Source: CAZDAW01 sp964503685 (lineage in GTDB: Bacteria; Chloroflexota; Anaerolineae; Anaerolineales; Anaerolineaceae). Taken from it: DNA of 13,688 nucleotides. The stretch is taken from contig CAZDAW010000098.1 of the NCBI GenBank assembly GCA_964503685.1, positions 1 to 13,688 of the forward strand, in the 5' to 3' direction. Of this stretch, positions 1-5,694 are shown in pieces (position 1 is the stretch's first letter; each line of letters starts with the position of its first letter). The notes under the pieces were generated by a model. It was not told where the DNA came from. It saw only the letters and a program-made list of their open reading frames with translations, and searched no databases. A program made the position numbers and the translations under genes.

Positions 1-300
1 GCCCCCAAAATCAAGTCTGATAGCGTTGTTTAGACAAAGGCCTATTATAGTTTACGATGAATCATTGACGCTAGAGACTTCCAACACCAAAGAATAAATC
101 ATTCAGATGTGTCATGTTGATGAGAAAAGTCACATCAATGGAATTGAAAACTTCTGAACTAAGCTAAGCGAGTCTTGAGAAAATATAACGGAATTGACAA
201 GCAATGTTTCCATTTTTTCCTGAATGAGTGCGAGTTCCGCTTTAACTATGGAACATCAAAAAACCAACTCAAGATCCTAAGAGAATGGCGCTCAATTTAG
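1..300 (+). pseudogene. IS1595/ISXO2-type transposase, C-terminal fragment, broken
   Basis: Frame 1 reads PKIKSDSVV, then a stop at 31-33, then TKAYYSL, a further stop, and HQRINHSD near 85-108. The protein then continues in frame 2 as KSHINGIENF (about 125-154), where a TGA at 155-157 sits where the family has Trp. It returns to frame 1 with a TAA at 160-162, then AKRVLRKYNGIDK and FFLNECEFRFNYGTSKNQLK, ending at TAG 298-300. HINGIExFW, (A)KR and L(K/N)ECEFRFN are landmarks of DDE transposases of the IS1595 group. At least four in-frame stops and two frame changes make this an old pseudogene. The 5' part is outside the window. The family is assigned from remembered motifs, not from a search. 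Confidence 0.65.
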
Positions 301-303
301 AGC

Positions 304-320
304 TTATCTACTACAGCCGC
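304..320 (+). repeat. Probable right terminal inverted repeat of the IS remnant
   Basis: TTATCTACTACAGCCGC reads GCGGCTGTAGTAGATAA on the other strand. This resembles the GG-CTGT-type ends I associate with IS1595-family elements, and it lies just after the transposase stop, where the right end is expected. No partner end is visible in the window. Confidence 0.45.
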
Positions 321-386
321 TTAAATTATGTTTATGGACCAATGAAAAAATGACAGAGCCTTAAGATCAAAAACCAGGCAACAGTG

Positions 387-1073
387 TTATACAATATAGT
401 CTGTTAGCGGAAAAATAATCTTATGCAAAACATATTCCATTTCATCTCTAAGCTTTATTAAACTTTCGGAGTTGTTCTTCTTTGCGCCTTCAGCGTCTCC
501 ATTGAGGATGCAGTCGACAATGATGTCATGGTCATGTTGCCGTTGCGCTAAGTCCAAAGGTGGATATCGGCTGTGGAATCTGTAAAGCTGTTCGTTCAAT
601 TGATTTATTATGCTTATTGCCCGCGAATTGCTGGCCAATACAAGTATTTGATCATGAAGTTCATGATCCAGCTTGATCCATTCGTCTAAATCCCTTTTTT
701 TTGCGGCGTTTCGCATTTTTTCTATGCATTTTCTGATTTGGTCTTTGCTTGATGCTTCGCGAAGAGCTACCTCGTTCATTATAATCCTTTCCACGACAAT
801 TTTTACATCAAATATTTCCATTATATCTTTTAATGATAATGAATAAACTCTCCATCCCAGTCCTTGTAGATATTCGACGAAGCCCTCTCGTTGTAAATGC
901 AATAATGCTTGATGAATTGGCGTACGACTCATTGATAGTCTTCGGGTTAGTTCTATCTCCGAGAGTATCTCTCCCGGCTTCAGTTTATATGACATAATTT
1001 GTTCTTTTATATGTAAATAGGCCTTGCTTTCCAAAGTTTGATTGTTTTTTTCTAAGTTTTCTGTATTCTTCAT
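387..1073 (-). CDS. GntR-family regulator, FCD (FadR-type) subfamily
   Basis: This is a ligand-responsive DNA-binding regulator of 228 residues, a normal length for the FadR/FCD branch. Residues about 15-78 form the winged helix, with LKPGEILSEIELTRRLSMSR and then TPIHQALLHLQREG as the recognition region and the wing ending at GWRVYSL. Residues about 85-215 match the all-helical FCD effector domain. Its metal-ligand pattern is visible as D136-x3-H140 and H182, but the usual last His appears to be S204, so metal binding may be altered. It is divergent from the ABC/kinase cluster, and a 30-bp palindrome lies in the shared 196-bp gap, so it is the likely regulator of that cluster and of itself. 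The start codon is the only one upstream of the helix-turn-helix. A Shine-Dalgarno sequence is poor (AGGA, 14 nt away). The effector is unknown. Confidence 0.88.
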   Translation of the reverse strand: MKNTENLEKNNQTLESKAYLHIKEQIMSYKLKPGEILSEIELTRRLSMSRTPIHQALLHLQREGFVEYLQGLGWRVYSLSLKDIMEIFDVKIVVERIIMNEVALREASSKDQIRKCIEKMRNAAKKRDLDEWIKLDHELHDQILVLASNSRAISIINQLNEQLYRFHSRYPPLDLAQRQHDHDIIVDCILNGDAEGAKKNNSESLIKLRDEMEYVLHKIIFPLTDYIV

Positions 1074-1081
1074 ATTGATAA

Positions 1082-1110
1082 TATATATCCTATCAAATAA
1101 GAAATTTCAA
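1082..1110 (-). promoter_or_regulatory. Candidate promoter of the FCD regulator gene
   Basis: On the minus strand, TTGAAA (1110-1105) is followed after exactly 17 nt by TATATA (1087-1082), a close sigma70 match. The predicted start point falls at or within one or two bases of the ATG at 1073, which would give a leaderless or nearly leaderless message. That fits the lack of a well-placed Shine-Dalgarno sequence. Confidence 0.45.
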
Positions 1111-1120
1111 GATTTCCTCT

Positions 1121-1150
1121 TGTATACATAAAAATAATTTTGTGTATACA
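1121..1150. promoter_or_regulatory. Probable operator: two TGTATACA boxes in a 30-bp palindrome
   Basis: TGTATACA occurs at 1121-1128 and again at 1143-1150, with centres 22 bp apart, about two helical turns. Each box is self-palindromic. The flanks extend the symmetry (TGTATACAtAAAA facing TTTTgTGTATACA), so 13 of 15 position pairs across the 30 bp are complementary. GT-n-AC-type palindromes are the usual targets of GntR/FCD regulators. The site lies between the two divergent promoters, about 11 bp beyond the minus-strand -35 and about 20 bp upstream of the plus-strand -35. It therefore does not overlap either core promoter. The adjacent regulator is the obvious candidate to bind it. Confidence 0.7.
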
Positions 1151-1169
1151 GAAATATGTAATTTTGTTC

Positions 1170-1197
1170 TTGACAAAAGGCAAAACAAGTATATGCT
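1170..1197 (+). promoter_or_regulatory. Candidate sigma70-type promoter of the ABC/kinase cluster
   Basis: A perfect TTGACA (1170-1175) is separated by 16 nt from TATGCT (1192-1197). The predicted start is near 1204, giving a leader of about 65 nt before the binding-protein gene. It is the only good promoter match upstream of 1270. Confidence 0.6.
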
Positions 1198-1239
1198 CTT
1201 GGTTAAGTACTACTCCGAAGTCGAGCAACAAACCATCAA

Positions 1240-1263
1240 TACCCTTTAAGGGTAACCAGGAGG
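1240..1263 (+). promoter_or_regulatory. Leader hairpin next to a strong ribosome binding site
   Basis: TACCCT-TTA-AGGGTA (1240-1254) can form a 6-bp stem with a 3-nt loop. It ends three bases before AGGAGG (1258-1263), which is spaced 6 nt from the ATG at 1270. The ribosome binding site decides the start of the binding-protein gene. Whether the small hairpin affects translation or message stability is not shown. Confidence 0.4.
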
Positions 1264-1269
1264 CTCTGT

Positions 1270-2148
1270 ATGAAACGAGTATTTGGATTCTTGCTGCTTT
1301 TTGTAGTCTTAACTTCATTCTTGTCCGCCGCTCCACAGGATTTCGACGTATCATTCAACCAGGCACTCCATGACTTGCTCCCTGAATCGATTAAGAAAGC
1401 AGGGGTTATTAATGCGGCCACGAGCGCCGGATCTCCGCCCTATACCTTCTATGCCGATGATAATAAAACAATCATAGGGGGAGACATCGATTTAGCGTAT
1501 GCGATCGGTAAGGTACTCGGGGTCGATGTTGTATTCACTCCGCTCGCTTTTGCGGGGATCATACCAGCCGTAATGTCGGGTCGTTTTGATATGTCCATCT
1601 CTAGTATGGGTGATACGCCTGCCCGGGAAAAGCAAATAAATTTTGTGAACTATTCCGTAGAAGGAAATGCGATACTTGTAAAGGAGGGCAATCCAAAAGG
1701 TATCAAGGTTCTGAGCGATTTGGCTGGTAAGCAGGTCGCAGTACTTCGTGGAAGTGTTATGCAAGGATTGGTGGAGCAGTTTAACGAGCGAAATGCAAAA
1801 AAAATCGATATCCAGGTATATCCAAATCAAAATGAGGCAAACCTCGCCGTCAAATCTGGTCGCGCAGACGCTACTTTGGCAATGGCAGGAACTTCAAACT
1901 ATTACGTAAAGCATAATTCGGATACGGGGCTCCAGGTTCTTTTAAACGAGCTTTATGGTGGTGGCTATAACGCTATTGGTGTGGCAAAAAATAATCCTGC
2001 TTTATTGCTCTGTCTTGAACAGGCGCTTTTGAGAGTTATTCATAGTCCTGCGTATGAAAAGATCCTTACAAAGTGGGGTCTTGAAGGTGGAATGATTCCC
2101 GTTCCTTGGATTAATGATGGAGCGAGATTTGCTCAACCCAATGGTTAG
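1270..2148 (+). CDS. Periplasmic binding protein of a polar-amino-acid-type ABC importer (SBP family 3)
   Basis: This is the solute receptor of the importer completed by the permease at 2976 and the ATPase at 3923. It has 292 residues. Residues 1-21 are a Sec signal peptide (K2-R3, a hydrophobic stretch, cut probably after the SAA at 19-21). There is no lipobox, so the product should be free in the periplasm. The mature part has the SBP_bac_3 layout: GGDIDLAYAIGKVLG (70-84), IPAVMSGRFDMSISSMGDTP (98-117), then R119. This Arg is in the position that normally clamps the alpha-carboxylate of an amino acid, followed by the family's NFVNY (124-128). The hinge region AGKQVAVLRGS and the lobe-2 motif VKSGRADATLA are also present. 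The substrate cannot be named; opines, glycated amino acids and other carboxylates also use this family. Confidence 0.88.
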   Translation: MKRVFGFLLLFVVLTSFLSAAPQDFDVSFNQALHDLLPESIKKAGVINAATSAGSPPYTFYADDNKTIIGGDIDLAYAIGKVLGVDVVFTPLAFAGIIPAVMSGRFDMSISSMGDTPAREKQINFVNYSVEGNAILVKEGNPKGIKVLSDLAGKQVAVLRGSVMQGLVEQFNERNAKKIDIQVYPNQNEANLAVKSGRADATLAMAGTSNYYVKHNSDTGLQVLLNELYGGGYNAIGVAKNNPALLLCLEQALLRVIHSPAYEKILTKWGLEGGMIPVPWINDGARFAQPNG

Positions 2149-2191
2149 TAGTGGTTTGAAGAAATCTTGATGTCGTTGACAGAAGGATAAT

Positions 2192-2212
2192 AGAAATAAA
2201 CAGTTTATTTCT
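2192..2212 (+). repeat. Small AT-rich inverted repeat after the binding-protein gene
   Basis: AGAAATAAAC-A-GTTTATTTCT is a perfect dyad 44 nt after the stop codon of the binding-protein gene. It could fold as a stem of about 9 bp with a CAG loop. It is A/T-only in the stem apart from the ends and has only a weak T tail, so a partial terminator or 3'-end stabiliser is possible. An operator-like role cannot be excluded. Confidence 0.35.
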
Positions 2213-2298
2213 TGCCACATCAATGATCTATCGAAGGGAATTTGGTTTTTATTTGAAATCTTTTATGACGACTATACATCTTAAGGAAGGGGAAATTA

Positions 2299-2781
2299 AT
2301 GAATCGCCGAATTTCGATTGAGGTACTTGGTACAAATGTCAAAGCTATTGCCGAACTTTATGAAGATGATGCCCCAAAAACTTGCGAAACGCTATGGGGA
2401 GCGCTTAAAAACCCTTTAGAGGCAAAAGCGATACATGCCATGTACGCCGGACCTGAAGTATTTATAAGTGATTTCCCAGAGTCGAACAAAACATTCGATC
2501 CAAAAGCTCTCCCTCTCGAGAATGCTACCGCCTATCCTTCTCCTGGAGACATCGGATGGTTGTATATCCCTCCCCATAATGAAAGGGGACAACGAAAAGA
2601 GATTTGGGATTTTGCTTTTGTGTATGGAAGGGGTGTTACGTTTGATTCTGTACTCGGAATAAGGCCGATAACTGTCTGGGCTCATATCGTCGAAGGTCTT
2701 GATGAGTTTGCCGTACAGTGCGCAAGAATTCGGTCAGATGATGGTCCTAAAGTTCTGAGGGTGAAAAGAGTAGAGAGGTAA
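2299..2781 (+). CDS. DUF3830 family protein, cyclophilin-like fold
   Basis: This is a small soluble protein of 160 residues with no signal peptide or membrane segment. It matches the DUF3830 family as I remember it: an N-terminal AELYEDDAPKTCETLW (18-33), then AIHAMYAGPEVFI (44-56), a central PSPGDIGWLYIPP (80-92) and the C-terminal VWAHIVEGLDEFA (126-138). Members have a cyclophilin-like barrel, but no enzymatic function is established that I can name. The start is set by GGAAGGGG (2285-2292), 6 nt upstream of the ATG. It sits between the binding-protein gene and the permease of one importer, followed at once by a strong terminator. A role tied to the imported substrate is likely by context only. 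Confidence 0.75.
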   Translation: MNRRISIEVLGTNVKAIAELYEDDAPKTCETLWGALKNPLEAKAIHAMYAGPEVFISDFPESNKTFDPKALPLENATAYPSPGDIGWLYIPPHNERGQRKEIWDFAFVYGRGVTFDSVLGIRPITVWAHIVEGLDEFAVQCARIRSDDGPKVLRVKRVER

Positions 2782-2788
2782 TAAACTT

Positions 2789-2824
2789 AGCAGTAGGTAC
2801 AGATTGTACCTACTGCTATCTTTT
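2789..2824 (+). terminator. Strong intrinsic terminator inside the ABC cluster
   Basis: A perfect 12-bp stem (AGCAGTAGGTAC at 2789-2800 with GTACCTACTGCT at 2806-2817), extendable by one A-T pair, is followed by ATCTTTT. It begins 8 nt after the stop codon of the DUF3830 gene. It should end most transcripts carrying the binding protein and DUF3830, leaving read-through or a separate promoter for the permease. Confidence 0.8.
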
Positions 2825-2975
2825 AATTGAAAATGAAACAGACACGTAATTATCTCTCAAGTTTTTATTTATGCTTTATAAGGTTAAAAAGTATTAAGAA
2901 TAGTTTGTTTATTGTGGTTGCTATGGGACATAGGGTAAAGTAAGGAATTGGATTTTTGCAAGCTAAGGAGACATC

Positions 2976-3917
2976 ATGGTTAAAATAAAAAATGCTGAAA
3001 AAGAAACCGCTTCTGGTGTTTCCACAAATCTGAAATACATAAAAACAAAACCATGGGGAAGTTGGATTGCCGCCGCAATACTTGCGGTACTGCTCGCGCT
3101 TTTATTATGGGCAGTGGCGGTGAATCCGAATATTAAATGGCCAAAACTCGGTGAGTACCTTTTTGACAAAGCGATAATGCAAGGATTTTCGATAACCATA
3201 AGACTTACCATACTTTCTATGGTTATTGGTATAGTTTTAGGTGTGATTTTGGCGCTTATGAAATTATCTACGAATACGGTGCTTAGGGTAACCAGCAGTG
3301 CCTACATTTGGGTGTTGCGCGGAACGCCTGTATTGGTTCAGTTAATCTTCTGGTACAATATGGCATTGATATTTCCCAGAATAGGTATTGGTTCGTTTAG
3401 TCTGAATACCAATCATGTAATAACCACCTTTGGCGCGGCCATATTGGCGCTCGGATTAAACGAGGGCGCGTATATGGCAGAAATTGTAAGAGCTGGATTT
3501 CTTTCTGTAGCACGAGGTCAGATGGACGCGGCTTTAGCTACCGGCTTAACTCGCCGTCAGGCAATGCGATACATTATTATCCCCCAATCACTTCGTGTAA
3601 TAATTCCCCCTACTGGAAATCAGACCATTGGCATGCTGAAAACCACCTCTCTCGCTTCAGTAATTGCGGCGCAAGATCTTCTTACTGTGACTGAAAATAT
3701 CTATGCCAAGACTTTTTTGGTGATCGAGCTATTGATTGTGGCAAGCATTTGGTATTTGGTTGGAACGACAATCGCTAGTATTGGTCAATACTTTATCGAG
3801 AGGAAATTCGGCGCTGGATCAACAACTACAGGTGTTAAAATGTCTGATTTTTTACGTGAGCGAATGTTGAGCAGTACACGGGCATTGAGTGCGTTGAGCT
3901 ACCTTAACAAGGAGTGA
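2976..3917 (+). CDS. Polar-amino-acid-type ABC importer permease
   Basis: This is the inner-membrane channel subunit, 313 residues, of the HisM/GlnP type. A hydrophilic N-terminal tail (1-28) precedes a membrane segment at about 30-49. The conserved core follows, with hydrophobic segments near 70-96, 108-134, 150-167, 200-230 and 247-271. Family marks are IWVLRGTPVLVQLIFWYN (111-128) and the cytoplasmic EAA loop, from EIVRAGFLSVARGQMDAALA (169-188) on through TGLTRRQAMRYIIIPQ, which docks the ATPase. The C-terminal tail of about 40 residues is longer than usual. AAGGAG ends 5 nt before the ATG. The stop codon overlaps the ribosome binding site of the ATPase gene, so the two are translated together. 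With a single permease gene the channel is probably a homodimer. Confidence 0.93.
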   Translation: MVKIKNAEKETASGVSTNLKYIKTKPWGSWIAAAILAVLLALLLWAVAVNPNIKWPKLGEYLFDKAIMQGFSITIRLTILSMVIGIVLGVILALMKLSTNTVLRVTSSAYIWVLRGTPVLVQLIFWYNMALIFPRIGIGSFSLNTNHVITTFGAAILALGLNEGAYMAEIVRAGFLSVARGQMDAALATGLTRRQAMRYIIIPQSLRVIIPPTGNQTIGMLKTTSLASVIAAQDLLTVTENIYAKTFLVIELLIVASIWYLVGTTIASIGQYFIERKFGAGSTTTGVKMSDFLRERMLSSTRALSALSYLNKE

Positions 3918-3922
3918 TAATC

Positions 3923-4690
3923 GTGTCGGACAAAATCTTGCTTGAAGCTCGTGGCGTTGAGAAATCTTTCGGGCACATTAAAGTTATTAGAGGCCTGGAT
4001 TTGAAAGTTAGAGAAGGCGAGACTGTGTGCATTATCGGTCCTTCTGGAGGAGGGAAAAGCACATTTCTTAGATGCGTAAACTTCCTCGAAAAAATTGATC
4101 GTGGCGCGTTATTATTTAAGGGACAGTTAGTCGGATATTCCAAACATGGCAGCATTCTCAGGGATTGGAATGAACACGAAGCAGCCTCCTATCGTGTGAA
4201 AGTCGGTATGGTTTTCCAGCATTTCAATCTCTATAACAACATGACCGCCGGCGCTAACGTCGCTATTGGGCCTAGAGTTGTAAACGGAGAATCGCAAGGT
4301 AAAGCAATGGAGCGTGCCAAAATTCTATTGGAAAAAGTTGGCTTGATTGAAAAAATCAATTCATATCCCAGTCAACTCTCCGGTGGGCAGCAACAGCGCG
4401 TAGCGATTGCCCGGGCTCTCGCAATGGAACCTGAGATAATGCTTTTCGACGAAGCCACCTCCGCGCTGGATCCCGAATTAGTAGGAGAAGTTCTGCAGGT
4501 GATGAAAGATCTGGCGACTGAAGGTATGACGATGCTAGTCGTAACACACGAAATTGGCTTTGCACGCCAGGTCGGGGACACTTTGATTTTTATGGATCAA
4601 GGCGTAGTTGCTGAAAAGGGAGATCCGAAAGAAATGATATCCAATCCAAAATGCCAGCGTACAAAGGAATTTTTATCAACGGTGTTATAG
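3923..4690 (+). CDS. ABC importer ATPase, GlnQ/HisP type
   Basis: This is the ATP-hydrolysing subunit that powers the importer with the permease at 2976. From the chosen start it has 255 residues. All motifs are intact: Walker A GPSGGGKS (39-46), Q-loop VFQHFN with Q99, signature LSGGQQQR (152-159), Walker B IMLFDE (172-177) with D-loop SALD, and H209 in VVTHE. HFNLYNNMTAG is typical of polar-amino-acid ATPases. A GTG at 3914 in the same frame would also open the reading frame. I prefer the GTG at 3923 because AAGGAG occupies 3909-3914, which places it 8 nt upstream of 3923 but directly on top of 3914. The protein then begins MSDKILLEARG. It starts 5 nt after the permease stop. Confidence 0.93.
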   Translation: MSDKILLEARGVEKSFGHIKVIRGLDLKVREGETVCIIGPSGGGKSTFLRCVNFLEKIDRGALLFKGQLVGYSKHGSILRDWNEHEAASYRVKVGMVFQHFNLYNNMTAGANVAIGPRVVNGESQGKAMERAKILLEKVGLIEKINSYPSQLSGGQQQRVAIARALAMEPEIMLFDEATSALDPELVGEVLQVMKDLATEGMTMLVVTHEIGFARQVGDTLIFMDQGVVAEKGDPKEMISNPKCQRTKEFLSTVL

Positions 4691-4705
4691 ATTCATATTT
4701 GATTT

Positions 4706-4732
4706 TTGACATTATGGTTATGAATTTACAAT
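4706..4732 (+). promoter_or_regulatory. Weak candidate internal promoter before the ThuA-like gene
   Basis: TTGACA (4706-4711) and TACAAT (4727-4732) are both good hexamers, but the spacer is only 15 nt, shorter than the preferred 16-18. If used, it would start transcription just before AGGAGG (4741-4746) and give a very short leader. Read-through from upstream is equally possible. Confidence 0.25.
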
Positions 4733-4751
4733 AATTTATCAGGAGGAATTT

Positions 4752-5522
4752 ATGAAGATCAACGTTTTGTATGTGGGCGATACTCAAGTCAACGTGTCGA
4801 CATCGATCAAAGGCATTGATAGTTGGACATTCACTTACTATTCAGATTCCGCGCATTATTTAAGAGACGCGCTTAATGCAGCCCCAGATATCAATCTTGT
4901 CCATATCAGATCGAGCGAATCCATACGAGACATGCCATCAACGGTTGAAGAGTTTAAAAAATACGATTGTGTGATTCTTAGCGATTTGGGGTTCAATAGC
5001 GTAAACTTGCAACCCGGGAATACACAACCCTTTAAGGTTCCCATGGGTCCCGATCGTATTCAGGGACTTCATGATTACGTCGTTCAGGGCGGCGGATTCA
5101 TGATGATTGGCGGTTGGCTTAGCTTTTCCGGTATTCAGGGAAAGGGTCTTTGGGGTGGAACGAAAATTGAGGAAATAATGCCGGTTACATGCGAGCCTCG
5201 CGGAGTCGACGATAGAATGGAAATTACTCAGGGATTCAAGCTCGATTTCAACGACCCCGATCACCCCATCGTTAAAGGGCTTCCGTGGAATGAGTCTTAT
5301 TTATTGCTAGGGTATAATAAGACCCACCTCCGGAGCGATTCCTATCTTATCGCATCGTATAACGGCGAACCTCAAATTGCCACAAGAAAAGTAGGCAAGG
5401 GGCGTTCAATTATTTTTGCAAGCGATGTGGGCCCTCATTGGGCCGGGAGTCTACTAGAATGGTCTGGTTATGCGGAATTCTGGCAAAGAATGAGTAGATG
5501 GGCAGCTGGTTCATTGGCTTGA
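4752..5522 (+). CDS. ThuA/GATase1-like protein (putative glutamine amidotransferase family)
   Basis: The protein has 256 residues, is cytoplasmic, and has the flavodoxin-like fold of the class I amidotransferase-like superfamily. Visible marks are the first strand MKINVLYVGD, then YDCVILSDLGFNSVNL (71-86), the long GGGFMMIGGWLSFSGIQGKG (113-132), HPIVKGLPW (171-179) and GKGRSIIFASDVGPHWAG (216-232). I associate this pattern with PF07090-type proteins often found next to sugar genes. At the nucleophile turn the sequence is IGGWLSF, so the Cys of true glutamine amidotransferases is missing and glutaminase activity is not expected. AGGAGG lies 5 nt before the ATG. The gene follows the ATPase by 61 nt. 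Its reaction is unknown; handling of a sugar derivative is plausible from context. Confidence 0.75.
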   Translation: MKINVLYVGDTQVNVSTSIKGIDSWTFTYYSDSAHYLRDALNAAPDINLVHIRSSESIRDMPSTVEEFKKYDCVILSDLGFNSVNLQPGNTQPFKVPMGPDRIQGLHDYVVQGGGFMMIGGWLSFSGIQGKGLWGGTKIEEIMPVTCEPRGVDDRMEITQGFKLDFNDPDHPIVKGLPWNESYLLLGYNKTHLRSDSYLIASYNGEPQIATRKVGKGRSIIFASDVGPHWAGSLLEWSGYAEFWQRMSRWAAGSLA

Positions 5523-5591
5523 TGATGGTTCGGTTTGTTGAGTGGGTTCAGCGTTTTCTTTCATACCATATTGAGTATCGGACAAATCGCA

Positions 5592-5648
5592 AAAGGCAAG
5601 GCTTAAATAACTGATTTAGCTAGGCGGTCATGTTTAAACCTTGCCTTT
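5592..5648 (+). promoter_or_regulatory. Long-arm inverted repeat upstream of the kinase pair
   Basis: AAAGGCAAGGCTTAAA (5592-5607) is the reverse complement of TTTAAACCTTGCCTTT (5633-5648) except for one position (C5602 against A5638). The arms enclose a 25-nt loop. There is no T-run after the right arm, so it is a poor intrinsic terminator. It lies in the 172-nt gap between the ThuA-like gene and the first kinase. An mRNA processing or stabilising structure, an attenuator, or a spaced operator are the options. Confidence 0.55.
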
Positions 5649-5694
5649 CCCAGCTTTAATGGAGGTTCAGGAAAGTATTGTTTTTAGGTGTAAT

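Larger units (their letters stand above)
1..320 (+). mobile_element. Remnant of an IS1595-family insertion sequence (3' end)
   Basis: The left edge carries the decayed 3' end of an insertion sequence. The conceptual translation contains landmarks I recognise from the C-terminal part of ISXO2/IS1595-type transposases: HINGIENF followed, after a frameshift, by AKRVLRKYNGI and then LNECEFRFNYG. A sequence resembling an IS1595-family right terminal inverted repeat follows at 304-320. The element's other end lies outside the window, so neither the target-site duplication nor the full length can be checked. The element is non-functional because its transposase is interrupted. Confidence 0.6.

Noticed and set aside
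1241..1253. ACCCTTTAAGGGT as a second operator in the divergent promoter region
   Set aside because: It does not resemble the TGTATACA boxes and lies next to the ribosome binding site, so a small leader hairpin is the simpler reading.
2176..2204. TTGACA at 2176-2181 as an internal promoter for the DUF3830 gene
   Set aside because: No acceptable -10 hexamer occurs 16-18 nt downstream.
5641..5694. Upstream TTG (5641) and ATG (5659) starts for the first kinase
   Set aside because: Neither has a Shine-Dalgarno sequence at the right distance, they add residues before the conserved N-terminal LGID, and the TTG lies inside the inverted repeat.
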